Origin: Ettlia oleoabundans | Lineage: Eukaryota > Chlorophyta > Chlorophyceae > Chlamydomonadales | DNA: 15,302 bases | Assembly: GCA_019693395.1 (NCBI GenBank) | Contig: JAAMXP010000082.1 | Span: 1-15,302 of the forward strand | Reading direction: 5' to 3' | In this document: piece by piece, positions 1 to 9,196 of the stretch | Layout: every line of letters starts with the position of its first letter | Numbering within the stretch: position 1 is the stretch's first letter | Program-made: the position numbers and the translations under genes | Notes under the pieces: model-generated | Databases searched by the model: none | The model's input: the letters and a program-made list of their open reading frames with translations, nothing else | Told to the model about the DNA's origin: nothing

Positions 1-1169
1 GGGCGGCGGTGATGGTGGGGAGGGGGGTGGCGGGAAACTGCAAGCATAGGATTCATTTGGAGCTGGAGTGTAAGGTTGGTGCCATGCTAAGGCACGAAGA
101 AGCGATACGAAGCCTGCAGTGGGCTCGGCAAGCAAGACGGATGCAAGCCACACCAATCCTAGGCCCGACCTTTGACCATTTGGAAGGGCAAGGGAACTGA
201 TGCAAGGCCCGGCCAACCAGGGAGACCGGATGTTTCAGTCGGACCCGGTTGGCTGGGCTTCAGGCAACCAAACCATAACCATGAAAGAAGGCTTCGACAC
301 ACTTGTGAGTGCCGGTTAAGCAGGAACAGTAACATGTGCGAGCACCCAATACCTGCACTGAGCTAGTGCCCATACTGCAGTGCTGGCAGTGTCGCACCTG
401 CAGTGAGTGCCGCTCGATTCACATTGCCGGGTGCAGCACTCCACACATGATGATTGCACCTCTGCGCCGCTGGGCACGCAGGTGCAGAACTTTCCAAAGG
501 GGTAGCCGGAGCAGCAGCTGGTGTAGCTGCCTGACCACAGGCCGCCGTCAGGTGTGCAGCTGCAAGCGCAGGCGGGGCAGGCACGTGCATAAGAGACGGG
601 TATCCGAGCGTGTGCGTTGCGGTGGTTAGTGTAGTATAATAATGCAAGATTAGGGGTGCAGCAGCACATCCGCCCACTCACGCAGGCTGGCAGAACGGAA
701 CGAGGAGCAGAGTTGAAGCCTGCCCTGGCACATGAGGGCAATCCATTGCCCTGCCTCAGTTGCCCTGTCAGCTGGCAGTGCAGGGACTTCGCTCACCCCG
801 TATCCGGAAGGGGTGGTGGCGGCGCCGACGCGCTGCAGACCTGCCCCAACGCAGCGCATGTGTCCCCAGAAATCGCGGCAAAATGACCTGCATGGCAGCC
901 GGTCGGGCGACAGGGGTTGCTGTTGGTCCCCATTAAAACTGTTGCGGCATGACAGCGTTGGGGCCCAGCTGCAGGCAAACTACCGGAAGGTCGGGTGACT
1001 GTCATTATTCGTGTTCGACCCGCTTGTGAGTTGCCGGCAAAGTTGTGGACGGTTTCGAACCCCCGGCAGGGTCACCATTGTTCAACCAGAGCCGCCCATG
1101 GCGGAAATCATACTCACAGCAAGCCAGTATGGTGGCTATAAAAAGCCAGCGCTGCACAGAGCCGGCCAT
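1..1169 (-). CDS. Secreted Cys-rich/Pro-rich extracellular protein, copy 1 (3' part missing)
   Basis: Exons 1118-1169, 797-887, 398-559 and 1-37 (running off the window). Intron phases are 1, 2, 2, identical to the complete paralogue at 12091-13748, with GT donors and (T/C)GCAG acceptors. Exon 1 encodes a signal peptide (start MAGSVQRWLFIATILACC; hydrophobic core LFIATILA). Exon 2 carries DTC and QVC cysteines followed by a short PPPP run. Exon 3 is a 54-residue cysteine-rich module with ten cysteines, including SCC, KFCTC and ECC. The last visible exon starts FPPPPSPPS, a hydroxyproline-type spacer. Likely secreted to the wall or matrix. The start codon is supported by the conserved ACCCGTCCATGG context shared with the paralogue. 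The C-terminal domain is expected to lie left of base 1. No function can be named; a pherophorin-like matrix protein is an inference from the Pro/Ser spacer only. Confidence 0.8.
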
Positions 1170-1848
1170 GGACGGGTGGCGCACACCGCGAGTTGCGCAA
1201 AGCCACTCTGCTGTGTGTTGGAAGTGCGCATGAACAGAGAACGGTGCGACATGGGCCGCTAGCAAGCGAGAAGTATTTCCGGGGGCTGCAGCCAGCTGCC
1301 TTCCACCAGTGGCCAACCACAACCTGCGTGAGTCCGGCCGGATGAGCTTTCACCGAACAGTCGGGCGAGCCACTAAGAGGTCCTTGCAGTGAAGGGCTGG
1401 GCTGGGCACCGCGGCAGAATTGTAGAACGGAGTGGAAATAAATACCTAGGCTAGCAGTGCTGCCGCAAAGCTGCCGCGTCTGGGGCAGGCGGCCGGGATT
1501 GGCAGCAACTGCACTGCACAGGATGCTGGCAGCCAGCTTGCACATGTGCGTTTACAGGACCAGAGACGTGCTGGAAGTGGCCGGAAAGGTGCAAAAAGCG
1601 GCTGTGGGATTGAGTAGGGAGGGCAGTCAGTCAGGCGGGCGGGCGGGCGACATGCTGGCGCGGGACAAGCTAACTTCCTTTTTAGTGGCGGGACGGCTGG
1701 GCCTACTGCTGGGTGGGCTCATACCCTCCCTACACATCATGAGCTGCATGTGCTAAGCTACTGCGGGTCCCGAATATGTTGTACAGGCAATGAAGTTGGC
1801 ATATTTTCCGCTCTCTTAGCCCGCTTGAAAGAGCAGCGGTTGCCCCTT
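1170..1848. other. Intergenic: 5' flank of Cys-rich copy 1 and 3' region of the RRP17-like gene
   Basis: About 680 bp without a supported gene. Bases 1170-1232 resemble 13749-13810, the matching upstream flank of the second Cys-rich gene, so a duplicated 5' UTR or promoter edge is likely. The right half holds the 3' UTR of the RRP17-like gene, which ends near the TGTAA signal at 1552-1556. A short GGGC-type run lies at about 1634-1650. Open frames here have no recognisable content. Confidence 0.5.
1552..1556 (-). terminator. TGTAA polyadenylation signal of the RRP17-like gene
   Basis: Plus-strand TTACA reads TGTAA on the minus strand, the usual green-algal poly(A) signal. It lies about 290 bp past the TAG stop at 1849-1851. 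A pentamer occurs often by chance, so the position and spacing are the only support. Confidence 0.45.
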
Positions 1849-2713
1849 CTATCTCCTGGCCCCACGGCCGCCCCCACGCTTGCCGCCACCGCCGCCTCGC
1901 TTGCCGCCACCGCCGCCTCGCTTGCTGCCACTGCCGCCGCCGCCGCCACCTGTCTTGCCGCCGCGCTTGCCGCCTGCGCTCCCTGTTTTGCTGGAACCCC
2001 CCGCCCTCTTCCCCTCCACCTTTAGTCTGGTCTTGGTCATTATGCGAAGCGCCGTCTTGCTCAGCTTTCTCCCATACAACTGTTGTTGTTGCTGCTCGGG
2101 CCCCTGCTGCTGCGGCTGCTGCTGCTGTGGCGGCTTCTTGCCTTGCTGCTGCTGCCTACCATGCTGCCAAGCCTGCGCCTGCTGCCGGCCGCTGTCAGCG
2201 CCCCCGCCGCCGCCAAATCCGCCCTCTCGCTCCACCTCCTCTCCCTCCTCTCCACCGCTACCGCCGCTTCCGCCACTCGCTTCCTCCTCCCCCCCGCTCT
2301 CACTATCGCTGCTGCCTGTGCGGATGGGCATGACGGTGACAGTGGTGGTGGTGTGCCCGGTCTCATACACAAGCTGACGCTGCGCCACCGCCGCTTCATC
2401 CTCGCCAGCCCCCTTCCTTTCTTCCTCTGAATCGCTGCCGGCTGTCCCCAGACGCACCATCTCCTCCTTCACGGCCTGCCGCCGCTGCAGCACAGGGCAA
2501 GTCGCCAGGCAGGCAGGCGGGCGGGCAGGCAGACAAAGTGAGAATGCTAGGGAGCTGCATAAAACGCGATCCTGCTAAGGAAAACCAGTCACAGGGCAAG
2601 TACGGAAGGCCCAGAGGGTCTAGCTGCTGGCTTGCACTGCTGCAGGAAGGCCTGTGAAACACCACTTGCTGCAACATGATGCAACACCCAGCCAGGCCTA
2701 TGACACACCTGCA

Positions 2714-2744
<31 letters not shown>

Positions 2745-3694
2745 ACACCAGCAGCACCACCATAGATACCACAACCACAACCATCACCACCACTCAGCAG
2801 CTACCACTTCATCCCACACAGACCGCACCGCGGCATAGCAGCACCCACTAACTTGGCCCATTGCTCGCCAAAGGGATGCAGCACCCACCTCTTTTTATGA
2901 TACCTCCTGAAGCAGCACTCACCTCAGGCCGCGCCTCCAGCCGCTGCGCAGCAGCACCCACTTCGCCCCTGAACACACCATACAGTTGCAGCGCAACACC
3001 TCGGCCCATAGCACCCCGCCCTAATGCAGCACCCACCTCGGCCCACAATACCCCACCCTAGTGCAGCACCCACCTCGGCACACATCGCCCACTCCCCACC
3101 CCCCACCCCAGTCCCACCGCCCACCCCACCCCCCACATGCAGCACCCAACTCGGGCCACAGCACACCCCCCTGATGTTACACCCAAGTTGGCCCACAACA
3201 CACAACTTGATGCAGCACCCACCTCGGCCCGCTCCTCCAGTCGCTGCTCACGCTGCCGCTTCTCCAGCTGTTTCAGTGCCTCCTTCCGCCGCTTTACCTT
3301 GCGCTTGTGGAATCCGGTCAGGTAATCCCTGCAGGGTAGATGGGGAGAATCAGGCAGGAAGAGCACGTAAAGTGTGGGTGCGCGCCATGAGCGGTAGTGG
3401 CCAGCGGCAGCGGCAGCGGCAGCGGCATATTGATTCTGGCAGGCTGCGGAAGTTCGCACCTGCTCCTGCACAGCGTTACTGTTGTTTGCAATAGTATTGA
3501 CAGCGCATGCAGCAGTCGCAGGTTGCATGGCAGCGGCCGGGCAACGCTTACTTGTGCGCCTTTGGGTCGAACACGACCTCCAGTCCCTTGTCACGTTGCT
3601 TGTGCTTGCTGACGTGATTGTGCCGCTCCCCCGGTTGTCGCGGCACCCACACCGCCGCATCCTCCTCCCGCTGCCTGTTGTTCTTGCCACCCAT
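1849..3694 (-). CDS. RRP17: RRP17/NOL12 (Nop25)-family nucleolar ribosome-biogenesis protein
   Basis: Exons 3552-3694, 3223-3328 and 1849-2484 join in phase (phase 2, then 0) to give 294 aa. Family hallmark: VVFDPKAHK (about residues 40-48) joined across intron 1 to DYLTGFHKRKVKRRKEALK and a Lys/Arg/Glu-rich helix ending LEERAE, which continues as RRQAVKEEMV in exon 3. This is the conserved RRP17/NOL12 core. A TTVTV stretch near residue 130 also fits the family. Yeast Rrp17 is a 5'-3' exonuclease needed for 60S pre-rRNA 5' processing; vertebrate NOL12 is a nucleolar RNA-binding protein. The C-terminal half is much longer than usual and of low complexity: acidic Ser/Glu/Gly, Gln-rich (five- and six-Q runs), then Lys/Gly/Arg with repeated KRGGGGG units and a final RGARR. 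The start is MGGKNNRQREE at 3694; an in-frame ATG at 3799 would add 35 residues without family resemblance. Same strand as NRS/ER, with 439 bp between them. Family call firm; exact biochemical role inferred. Confidence 0.87.
1879..1941. repeat. 21-bp tandem repeat coding the KRGGGGG tail
   Basis: A 21-bp unit beginning CTTGCCGCCACC repeats exactly at 1879-1899 and 1900-1920, with a diverged third copy at 1921-1941. In the RRP17-like frame on the minus strand each unit encodes a seven-residue Lys-Arg-Gly5 block, so the unit keeps the frame. Basic Gly/Arg tails of this kind bind RNA in other nucleolar proteins. Confidence 0.8.
2485..3222 (-). repeat. Repeat-filled intron 2 of the RRP17-like gene, with splice-donor-derived minisatellite
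   Basis: A 738-bp intron. On the plus strand GCAGCACCCAC recurs at 2838, 2878, 2951, 3026, 3063 and 3212, with variants at 2912 and 3139. The 3212 copy is the real exon 2 donor. The copies at 3026-3041 and 3063-3078 match the 16 bases across the real junction (CCGAG|GTGGGTGCTGC on the minus strand) exactly. At about 2910-2948 the last ~27 bases of exon 2 plus donor recur with about six mismatches in 38. A GCA microsatellite of nine units is at 2711-2737, followed by ACC/CAA-rich sequence to about 2800. Confidence 0.7.
3403..3427. repeat. AGCGGC hexamer microsatellite
   Basis: Four perfect AGCGGC units inside intron 1 (3329-3551) of the RRP17-like gene. Noncoding. Confidence 0.8.
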
Positions 3695-4133
3695 CCCGAC
3701 AAAGTCGTTAAACTGAAGTGCGACGAGCGAAACCAAGCGCACACACGTAAAGCCAAGACGTGAATGATGGAGCAAGGTCACGCCGCCCCGCTGTGGCACA
3801 CCGCCAGCTTGGCTCTGCTGTTAGCAATGTGCAGGCAGTTCGGTTGTTTCATGCCCAGAACGATTCAGTCCAGTAGTTTATGTTGCGAGATAAATAACAA
3901 CATGGGATCAGAGAAGCAGCTCACGAGAGGGGGCAGTCACGAAGGGGTCACAACGGAGGGAGGCAGAGGCACAAGGGAATGCGGCCCCAGCTGGCAGGAC
4001 ACCAGCACCAGAACACCAATGCTCCGCCAGAGCCAGTCACCCAGCCCTTAAACTGACTGACGTCCCGCACGTTTGCAACAGCCATTGCCGGGTGCGGACG
4101 CTGTGCTGCATCTGTTGCAGGGCTGCTGAGCAA
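3695..4133. other. Intergenic between NRS/ER 3' end and RRP17-like 5' end
   Basis: About 440 bp between two minus-strand genes. It should hold the NRS/ER 3' UTR and the RRP17-like promoter. I found no TGTAA on the minus strand here and no convincing TATA element. Open frames look random. Confidence 0.4.
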
Positions 4134-7100
4134 TCAGCGGCCGCGCATCTCCTGCACCGCCTTCTTCACCTCCTCCTTGTTGGCGGCAGCAGGCTCAAAC
4201 ACATACCTGCAGTGTGTCGATAAACAGGGGGGAGTGGCTGGATATTACGGTAATCCTCTCCCTCTCTTTATCGTAGAGAGAAAGGGAGGGTGTGAAGCAA
4301 GTATATGTGCACAGTTGCAGCACTAGTGAGAGCGGCCAGCACCGAGGGTGAGCGAGGAAGGGGCAGCGGTTCTGCCGACTTATCAACTGACATGCTCCCG
4401 CACAAGTAGCTCCCCCAGGAAGCTGATAGGTGGCATGGACAGCGCCCCAGGTGGAAAGCCACCAGAACACATACACTAGAAAACGCCACAGCTGGCTTCC
4501 AAAGTGTGCCGAAAAGCCAGCAGCCAACCAGCAGCATCTACCTGCTGCAACCTCACCATCAATGAGTACCCAAGCACGCCTGTTCACAATAGCCCCAATC
4601 ACCAACCACTCCGTTGGCTACCCCAGCAGGAGGCAGTTTAGCAAACACACCCAATTACTGCCACACAGCGACATCCCCCCCGCCCCCGCCCCCCCCCTCT
4701 TTACACACACACAACAACAGCACCCACACACACTGCACAGCACCCCCCGTTTGCTCACTTGATCAGCGACTCCCTGATGGGCAGCAGCTCCGGGAACTCG
4801 CCCTGGATGCGCTCGGTGTCCATCAGGTTGTTGGAGCGCGGGGCCACAATCACCTGCAGGGACAACCGACGAAGAGGGCGGCAAACTGTGTGTGTGCTTT
4901 GTTTATGGTCCCGACTTGTTGCATGACTGTTTCCGGTACCAAGCTTTCTCACCCGCCTGGCATCCAACGACTCTTTGCGTTTCCACCCTACCAAAAACCG
5001 CCCTCCACATCCACCAAGCACCAATCAATTTGATCATTCACGATACCCCCATTGTGCCGCCGCCGTGCCCCCACCGCACACAACACACACACACACACGA
5101 CGCCTGCCTTTATAGCCCACATGCCGCCAATTTTATTAACCACCACCCCACCCACCCACACCTTAGCCTGCTCCTCCACAGTGAAGTTGGACCAGGTGAA
5201 CTCCTCGTCCACATAGTCCTTGTACAGCTGCGGTACAGGGCGGCAAATGGTTTAGGCGGTACACCAGGGAGGATGAGACTAATGGGCAATGCAACACCCG
5301 GCATGGTGAGTCAGTCATGCTACACCCACCCTTTGCGTGAGCTTTCATGACACACATGCCCACCCACACTACAATGGTCGGCCAGCCATCACCCCCCCCT
5401 CCAGCGTGCAACCCAACTCAACCTGTCCGCCTGCACATGCTTGCTTTCATGCAGCGTGACGCGGGGTTCCCTTACTCTTCCCCTGCCCTCACTCCCAGCC
5501 AGCGCCCCACCACAAACCACGCAGCAACCGAATCACCCTAGCACCCCACGCCACTTGCACAATCCGTGCTGCTGCACGAAATTTACCAGCAATACTCTCA
5601 CCCCAATTATACACTGACCTCTTGTCACCAGGCCACCACCCACCCACCTGCAGGATCTCATTGTGGGAGATGGCCCCCGGGTTGGTGAAGTTCATGATGC
5701 CCGTCAGCTTGCGCCGCGCCATCTCAACAGACAGCGGCAGCAGTTCCGGCAGCACGGTCATGGAGTTGGGGATGTCGATGACCTTATCGTACCTGCAGGC
5801 AGTACAGTGCAGCACAGCAGCAGTACGGTGAGGTGCGGAACGGGCGTGCAGTGGACAGTATAGGCGGGCTGATGAATGCATACTACATCAGGAGGTCAGG
5901 CTTGGAACGAGGCAGCAGAGGTAGTTAACAGTGCAGGATAGCATAGGAAAGGCGTAAAAGACGCGCGCCAAGCAGGTCGACAAGCAGCGAGGTGGTGAGC
6001 AAGCACAGGCCCCGCTCCTTGTTGCCCAGTGGTGTGCCTCTTGAGAGTCACGCCACCTTGCACACGCACAATCAACCAATTTCAGACCAACAACCAAAGG
6101 AACGGCAGCCGCACGCGGCCCTTCTCCTGGGCCCACTGCCCAAGCGTCGACACCCTGCCGCCGGCTCCAAACGCCTACCAACGCCGATTCCCTCTGCCCA
6201 GCTACAGCCCATTTTCAACCTGCTGCATTTCAAGTAGAGTACATTTGTAACCCGCTGCCCCCAAAAGACAGACTGGCAGACTGACTTGATGATCTTGGTG
6301 ATGAAGTTGCGGGGGTAGCAGAGGTCGGCAACGATGGGCATGCGCACACGCAGCGTGAGCACGTTGGGGTACTCCTGCGGGCAGTGCGGAGGGATGGCAG
6401 GGTGAGACGTCAGGAAGGCAGCTTGAGATACGGGAGCAGCAGGTTGAGGCGAGATGTAGGGATGGCAGGTGGGGGTACAGGGGTAGCAAGTTGGGATACA
6501 GGGATCCAATAGTGGAAAGGAAGGGAGGCTAAATACATCGGGCCACAAGCCCACGTAACAACTCGGCCCAAGTGTCGGCAGTGGCAGCAGCGAACAACAC
6601 GGGGCTTGAGTTTGCCATTTTGGCCGGAAGGTGCAAGTTGGAGAAGTGTAGTCATTACACCGGCGCTGTAATGCCTTGTTCCAATGTCTTGCTCTAGGCT
6701 GGCATTTCTGCTGAACCCGGGCACTGCAGTTGCAACCAGCACAACCACCTACATCCCTCACATTCCCTAAGCAACCATAGGCAGTATAGCCGCCCGCTTG
6801 CCGGCACAAACCCAAAGGCCCAGGAACATTTGAGAGACGACAGCGAGTGGGGATTGTCAGTCGGCAGAACCAGGAGCACAGAGACCGCAAACTCCGGCAG
6901 GATCGTAACCAATTTCTACCCACCCCACCACTTTACTTTACCGACCCCACCACGCAACTGCTACCCACCCCACCAATCGTTCTCACCCATCCAGTACTCA
7001 CCTTAAGCAGGTTCTCCACCATTGCCTTGGTGTGAGAGTAGTAGGACCCCGTGAAGTTGGGGGTGTCGCTCTCCTTGAACCCAACGCCGCTGCCCTGCTT

Positions 7101-8389
7101 GAACTTGCCATCGTCATAGTGGAAAATGCAGCCTGGCGGTTGTGAAGGTGAAGAAACACAAAAAGCAAAACGAGGTGGGCGCTTTGCGGGGCACAGAGAG
7201 GAAAGGCATTGTCCTGATGGAGAGACATGGTCAAGCGTTTTCGTTTTTTTGAATTGAACATTACTGACGCTCCCAGCGTCTGTCACGATCCACCACAGCC
7301 AGTGGCGCCCGCTCATTCTTGTGCAGTGCAGCACCCACCCGTGCCGTAGTAGGTCATGTGCAGTCCCTTCTGCAGGCAGACGTCAGCCAAGTTGAGGCAG
7401 CCGATCACGTTGGCGCGGATGGTCTCAATCTGCAAAGGGGAGGAGGGTCGATGAATGACACCAATTAACGTCATCGGAGGTTTGCACGGAATTTTGATCA
7501 AGCGGTGCAGGTGTGGGCAACTGCGCGTGCAGAGTAGGCTGCAGATTGAGACTAAATCAGTGATACATTGAGAAGTTACCAAGCAGCCCGATTAGATGTC
7601 ACGATACCATTGCATGGCAAAGTTACGGGTATGGTTGCTTACTTAGAAAGCAGCACCCAGAAATGCAGCACCCACCTTGTGGTCCTCGCACCAGTCAACG
7701 TTAGGGCGCCCCGTCACACCAGCAGCATTGAGCACGTGGGTGGGCTTCACCTGCGCAACCCAAGCATTTGCACAGGAAGCGGGGAGGCTGAATGGACTGG
7801 CGCCAGCACAGGTCAGCGCAGCGACTATCAAAGCACAGGCAACAAACAGCACCCAAAAACAACAGACGCCCATCAGGCTATAGATACTCCAAAGATTGGA
7901 TCACACGTAAGCCTGCAGTTGAGGCCTGCTAACTGCACGAAGCTAGAGCAGGAGGGGGTGCCGCTATCGCCCGCTGCACCAACTGCTGCTGCCGCACCCG
8001 CTCGATGTCCGCCAGCACAGCTGCTCGGTCCTCGAGACGGGCCTCGCCATATTCGAACTGTGCGCCCTGCTGCTTGAGGATCTCGCCCACCAAGCCACCT
8101 GCAGGGCAGAAGCAGGCCTGGGCTAAGGAACACCGTCCCCTTTGAAGAGCACAGCGCCGGTGCGGCTGCCCCCGCCACTCACCAATCCAACCGGACTTGC
8201 CGAAGATCAGGAACTTCTGCATAGCATGATAGGCGCGGCGACAGGGGAGGGCGGTTGCGCAACTGAACTGTGGGGCCCATGCAGGCGGAGATCGGGCTCA
8301 AGCCCGCCCTGTCAGGGGCCCAGGTAAGACACGTAAATCGTTGGTGCGCTCACCGGCTCCTGAGAGTGCCCGTTCTCCGTGCCAGTCAT
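4134..8389 (-). CDS. NRS/ER: NRS/ER: UDP-4-keto-6-deoxy-glucose 3,5-epimerase / 4-keto-reductase
   Basis: Eleven exons join in phase to 311 aa: 8354-8389, 8183-8216, 7998-8098, 7676-7750, 7339-7429, 7002-7132, 6286-6374, 5648-5792, 5162-5227, 4759-4853, 4134-4206. The protein matches plant NRS/ER (UER1) and the C-terminal half of RHM along its whole length. It epimerises and then reduces UDP-4-keto-6-deoxyglucose with NADPH to UDP-beta-L-rhamnose in the cytosol, for wall and flavonoid glycosides. Visible motifs: the nucleotide-binding GKSGWIGG near the N terminus, VLNAAGVTGRPNVDWCE, TGCIF, the YSHTK (YxxxK) catalytic pair, RNFITKI, NFTNPGAISHNEI, APRSNN. No dehydratase half precedes it, so this is the standalone enzyme. 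The start at 8389 gives MTGTENGHSQEP, then KFLIFGKSG, like the short tail of plant homologues. Starting at 8222 (ATG CAG) would give 301 aa, but those six bases also form a good intron end (ATGCAG). Introns run from 84 to 627 bp. The intron 7 donor is GTCAGT, weaker than the rest. Confidence 0.95.
4680..4746. repeat. C-rich and CA-rich simple sequence in NRS/ER intron
   Basis: A run of C with few G, then CA dinucleotides and CAA/CAC units, in the intron 4207-4758. Also in this intron, 4255-4287 is a pyrimidine/purine near-mirror with a small possible hairpin (CTCTCT/AGAGAG). Noncoding. Confidence 0.6.
5080..5099. repeat. CA dinucleotide microsatellite
   Basis: A CA run, interrupted once, inside the NRS/ER intron 4854-5161. 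Confidence 0.7.
6375..7001 (-). other. Longest NRS/ER intron (627 bp)
   Basis: Donor CTTAAG|GTGAGT at 7001 and acceptor CCCGCAG at 6375. Inside, degenerate short repeats occur at about 6397-6505 (GGGATGGCAGG and GGGATACAGGGA variants), and CTACCCACCCCACCA appears twice, at 6916-6930 and 6961-6975. No open frame or RNA gene is recognisable in it. Confidence 0.6.
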
Positions 8390-8631
8390 CTTGTATGTAC
8401 TCTTTGAAGTTTGTGTAGGTATCACGCTGCGGGTTGGATTGTGAAAATCGCACAGTAACCAGAGCCGCGCAAACAACCGTGCAGCTGTAGTCGAGGTCTC
8501 AAACTTGCAGTACTCCGGGTACAGATGGCTCGCTTGATGCCATTCCAGCTCCACCGGCGCCCACCAGGCACTTTTGCAATCGTGATTGTCCCATCTGAGC
8601 GTTGCTCTGCGAGCTGAAACCCAGTGCCCAC
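8390..8631. promoter_or_regulatory. Shared divergent promoter region of NRS/ER (-) and the plastid protein (+)
   Basis: Only 242 bp separate the two start codons, which point away from each other, so this stretch must contain both 5' UTRs and at least one core promoter. No clear TATA box or named motif was recognised. If NRS/ER starts at 8222 instead, the region would reach 8223. Confidence 0.55.
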
Positions 8632-9196
8632 ATGCTGCCTCAGACAGTCTCCCTGCGGGCTCCAGCGCCCTTCAGCAGCAGCACATTGGCACCCAAGCAG
8701 CAGTTGAGGCAGCGCAGCCGGCTGGTGGCGGTGCGTGCAGCTGAGCAGGTAGGGGCTGCTGCTGCTGCTGCCGCTGCCGATATCCTGCTGCCTCAACTCT
8801 TCCACTTGATGATCCTCGTCACCATTTATGCGTGCTGTTTATGCTGTGAACAAGGACAATTGCCATCTGCGCGGTATGCATCACTGCTGTGTTCCTAAAC
8901 GCCTCATGGACCCACTCTTCCTCCAGCAACCCGAACCGGAGCAAGCGGCGGCACCACAGGCGGCGGCGCCAACTAAGGAAGCGTGCCCCACCTGCGGCGT
9001 CGCGCTGTCCAGCAAGGCGTTTGGCTGCGACGGCACGGGGCGCATCGCAGGCGGCATCGGTGCAGTGCCTGGCATGGGCTGGTGGCCCATCAAGGCCTAC
9101 CGCCCCTGCCCCAAGCTGGCAGAGGCCGGCATGAGCTACCAGCGCAAGGGGCAGATCACAGATGAGGTGCTGTTTGGCCGAGGCAGGCAACAATAA
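8632..9196 (+). CDS. Small plastid-targeted protein with CxxC and GCDGTG motifs, function unknown
   Basis: Two exons, 8632-8748 and 8927-9196, join in phase 0 (donor CAG|GTAGGG, acceptor TTCCTCCAG) to give 128 aa. Residues 1 to about 35 are rich in Ser, Ala, Gln, Arg with almost no acidic residues and end RLVAVRAAE, a typical chloroplast transit peptide. An Ala/Pro/Glu/Gln linker follows, then the core: CPTCG (C59, C62), GCDGTGRIAGG (C73), GMGWWPIKAYRPCPKL (C100) and YQRKGQITDEVLFGR near the C terminus. The four cysteines and the CDGTG element recall DnaJ-type zinc-binding or CxxCxGxG motifs, but there is only one CxxC pair, so metal binding is uncertain. The GWWP and RKGQ blocks look like a conserved plant/algal family that I cannot name. 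The stop TAA overlaps AATAAA. Divergent from NRS/ER. No membrane segment is evident, so stroma or thylakoid surface is possible. Confidence 0.8.

Noticed and set aside
1137..1145. TATAAAAAG on the plus strand as a promoter
   Set aside because: It lies inside the signal-peptide exon of the minus-strand Cys-rich gene, where it encodes part of the hydrophobic core.
1750..2430. Long plus-strand open frames rich in Pro/Leu/Cys opposite the RRP17-like last exon
   Set aside because: They are antisense shadows of the CAG/GGC-rich coding sequence; the minus strand carries the family motifs and the splice sites.
2611..3215. Stop-free stretches inside the RRP17-like intron 2, in both strands, made of Gln/His/Pro or Val/Gly/Ala repeats
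   Set aside because: They come from the minisatellite and CAG repeats, and the flanking exons join cleanly without them.
4892..5541. Plus-strand open frames over the NRS/ER introns, with Pro/His/Thr-rich translations
   Set aside because: They span NRS/ER exons antisense and C/CA-rich intron DNA, with no recognisable protein content.
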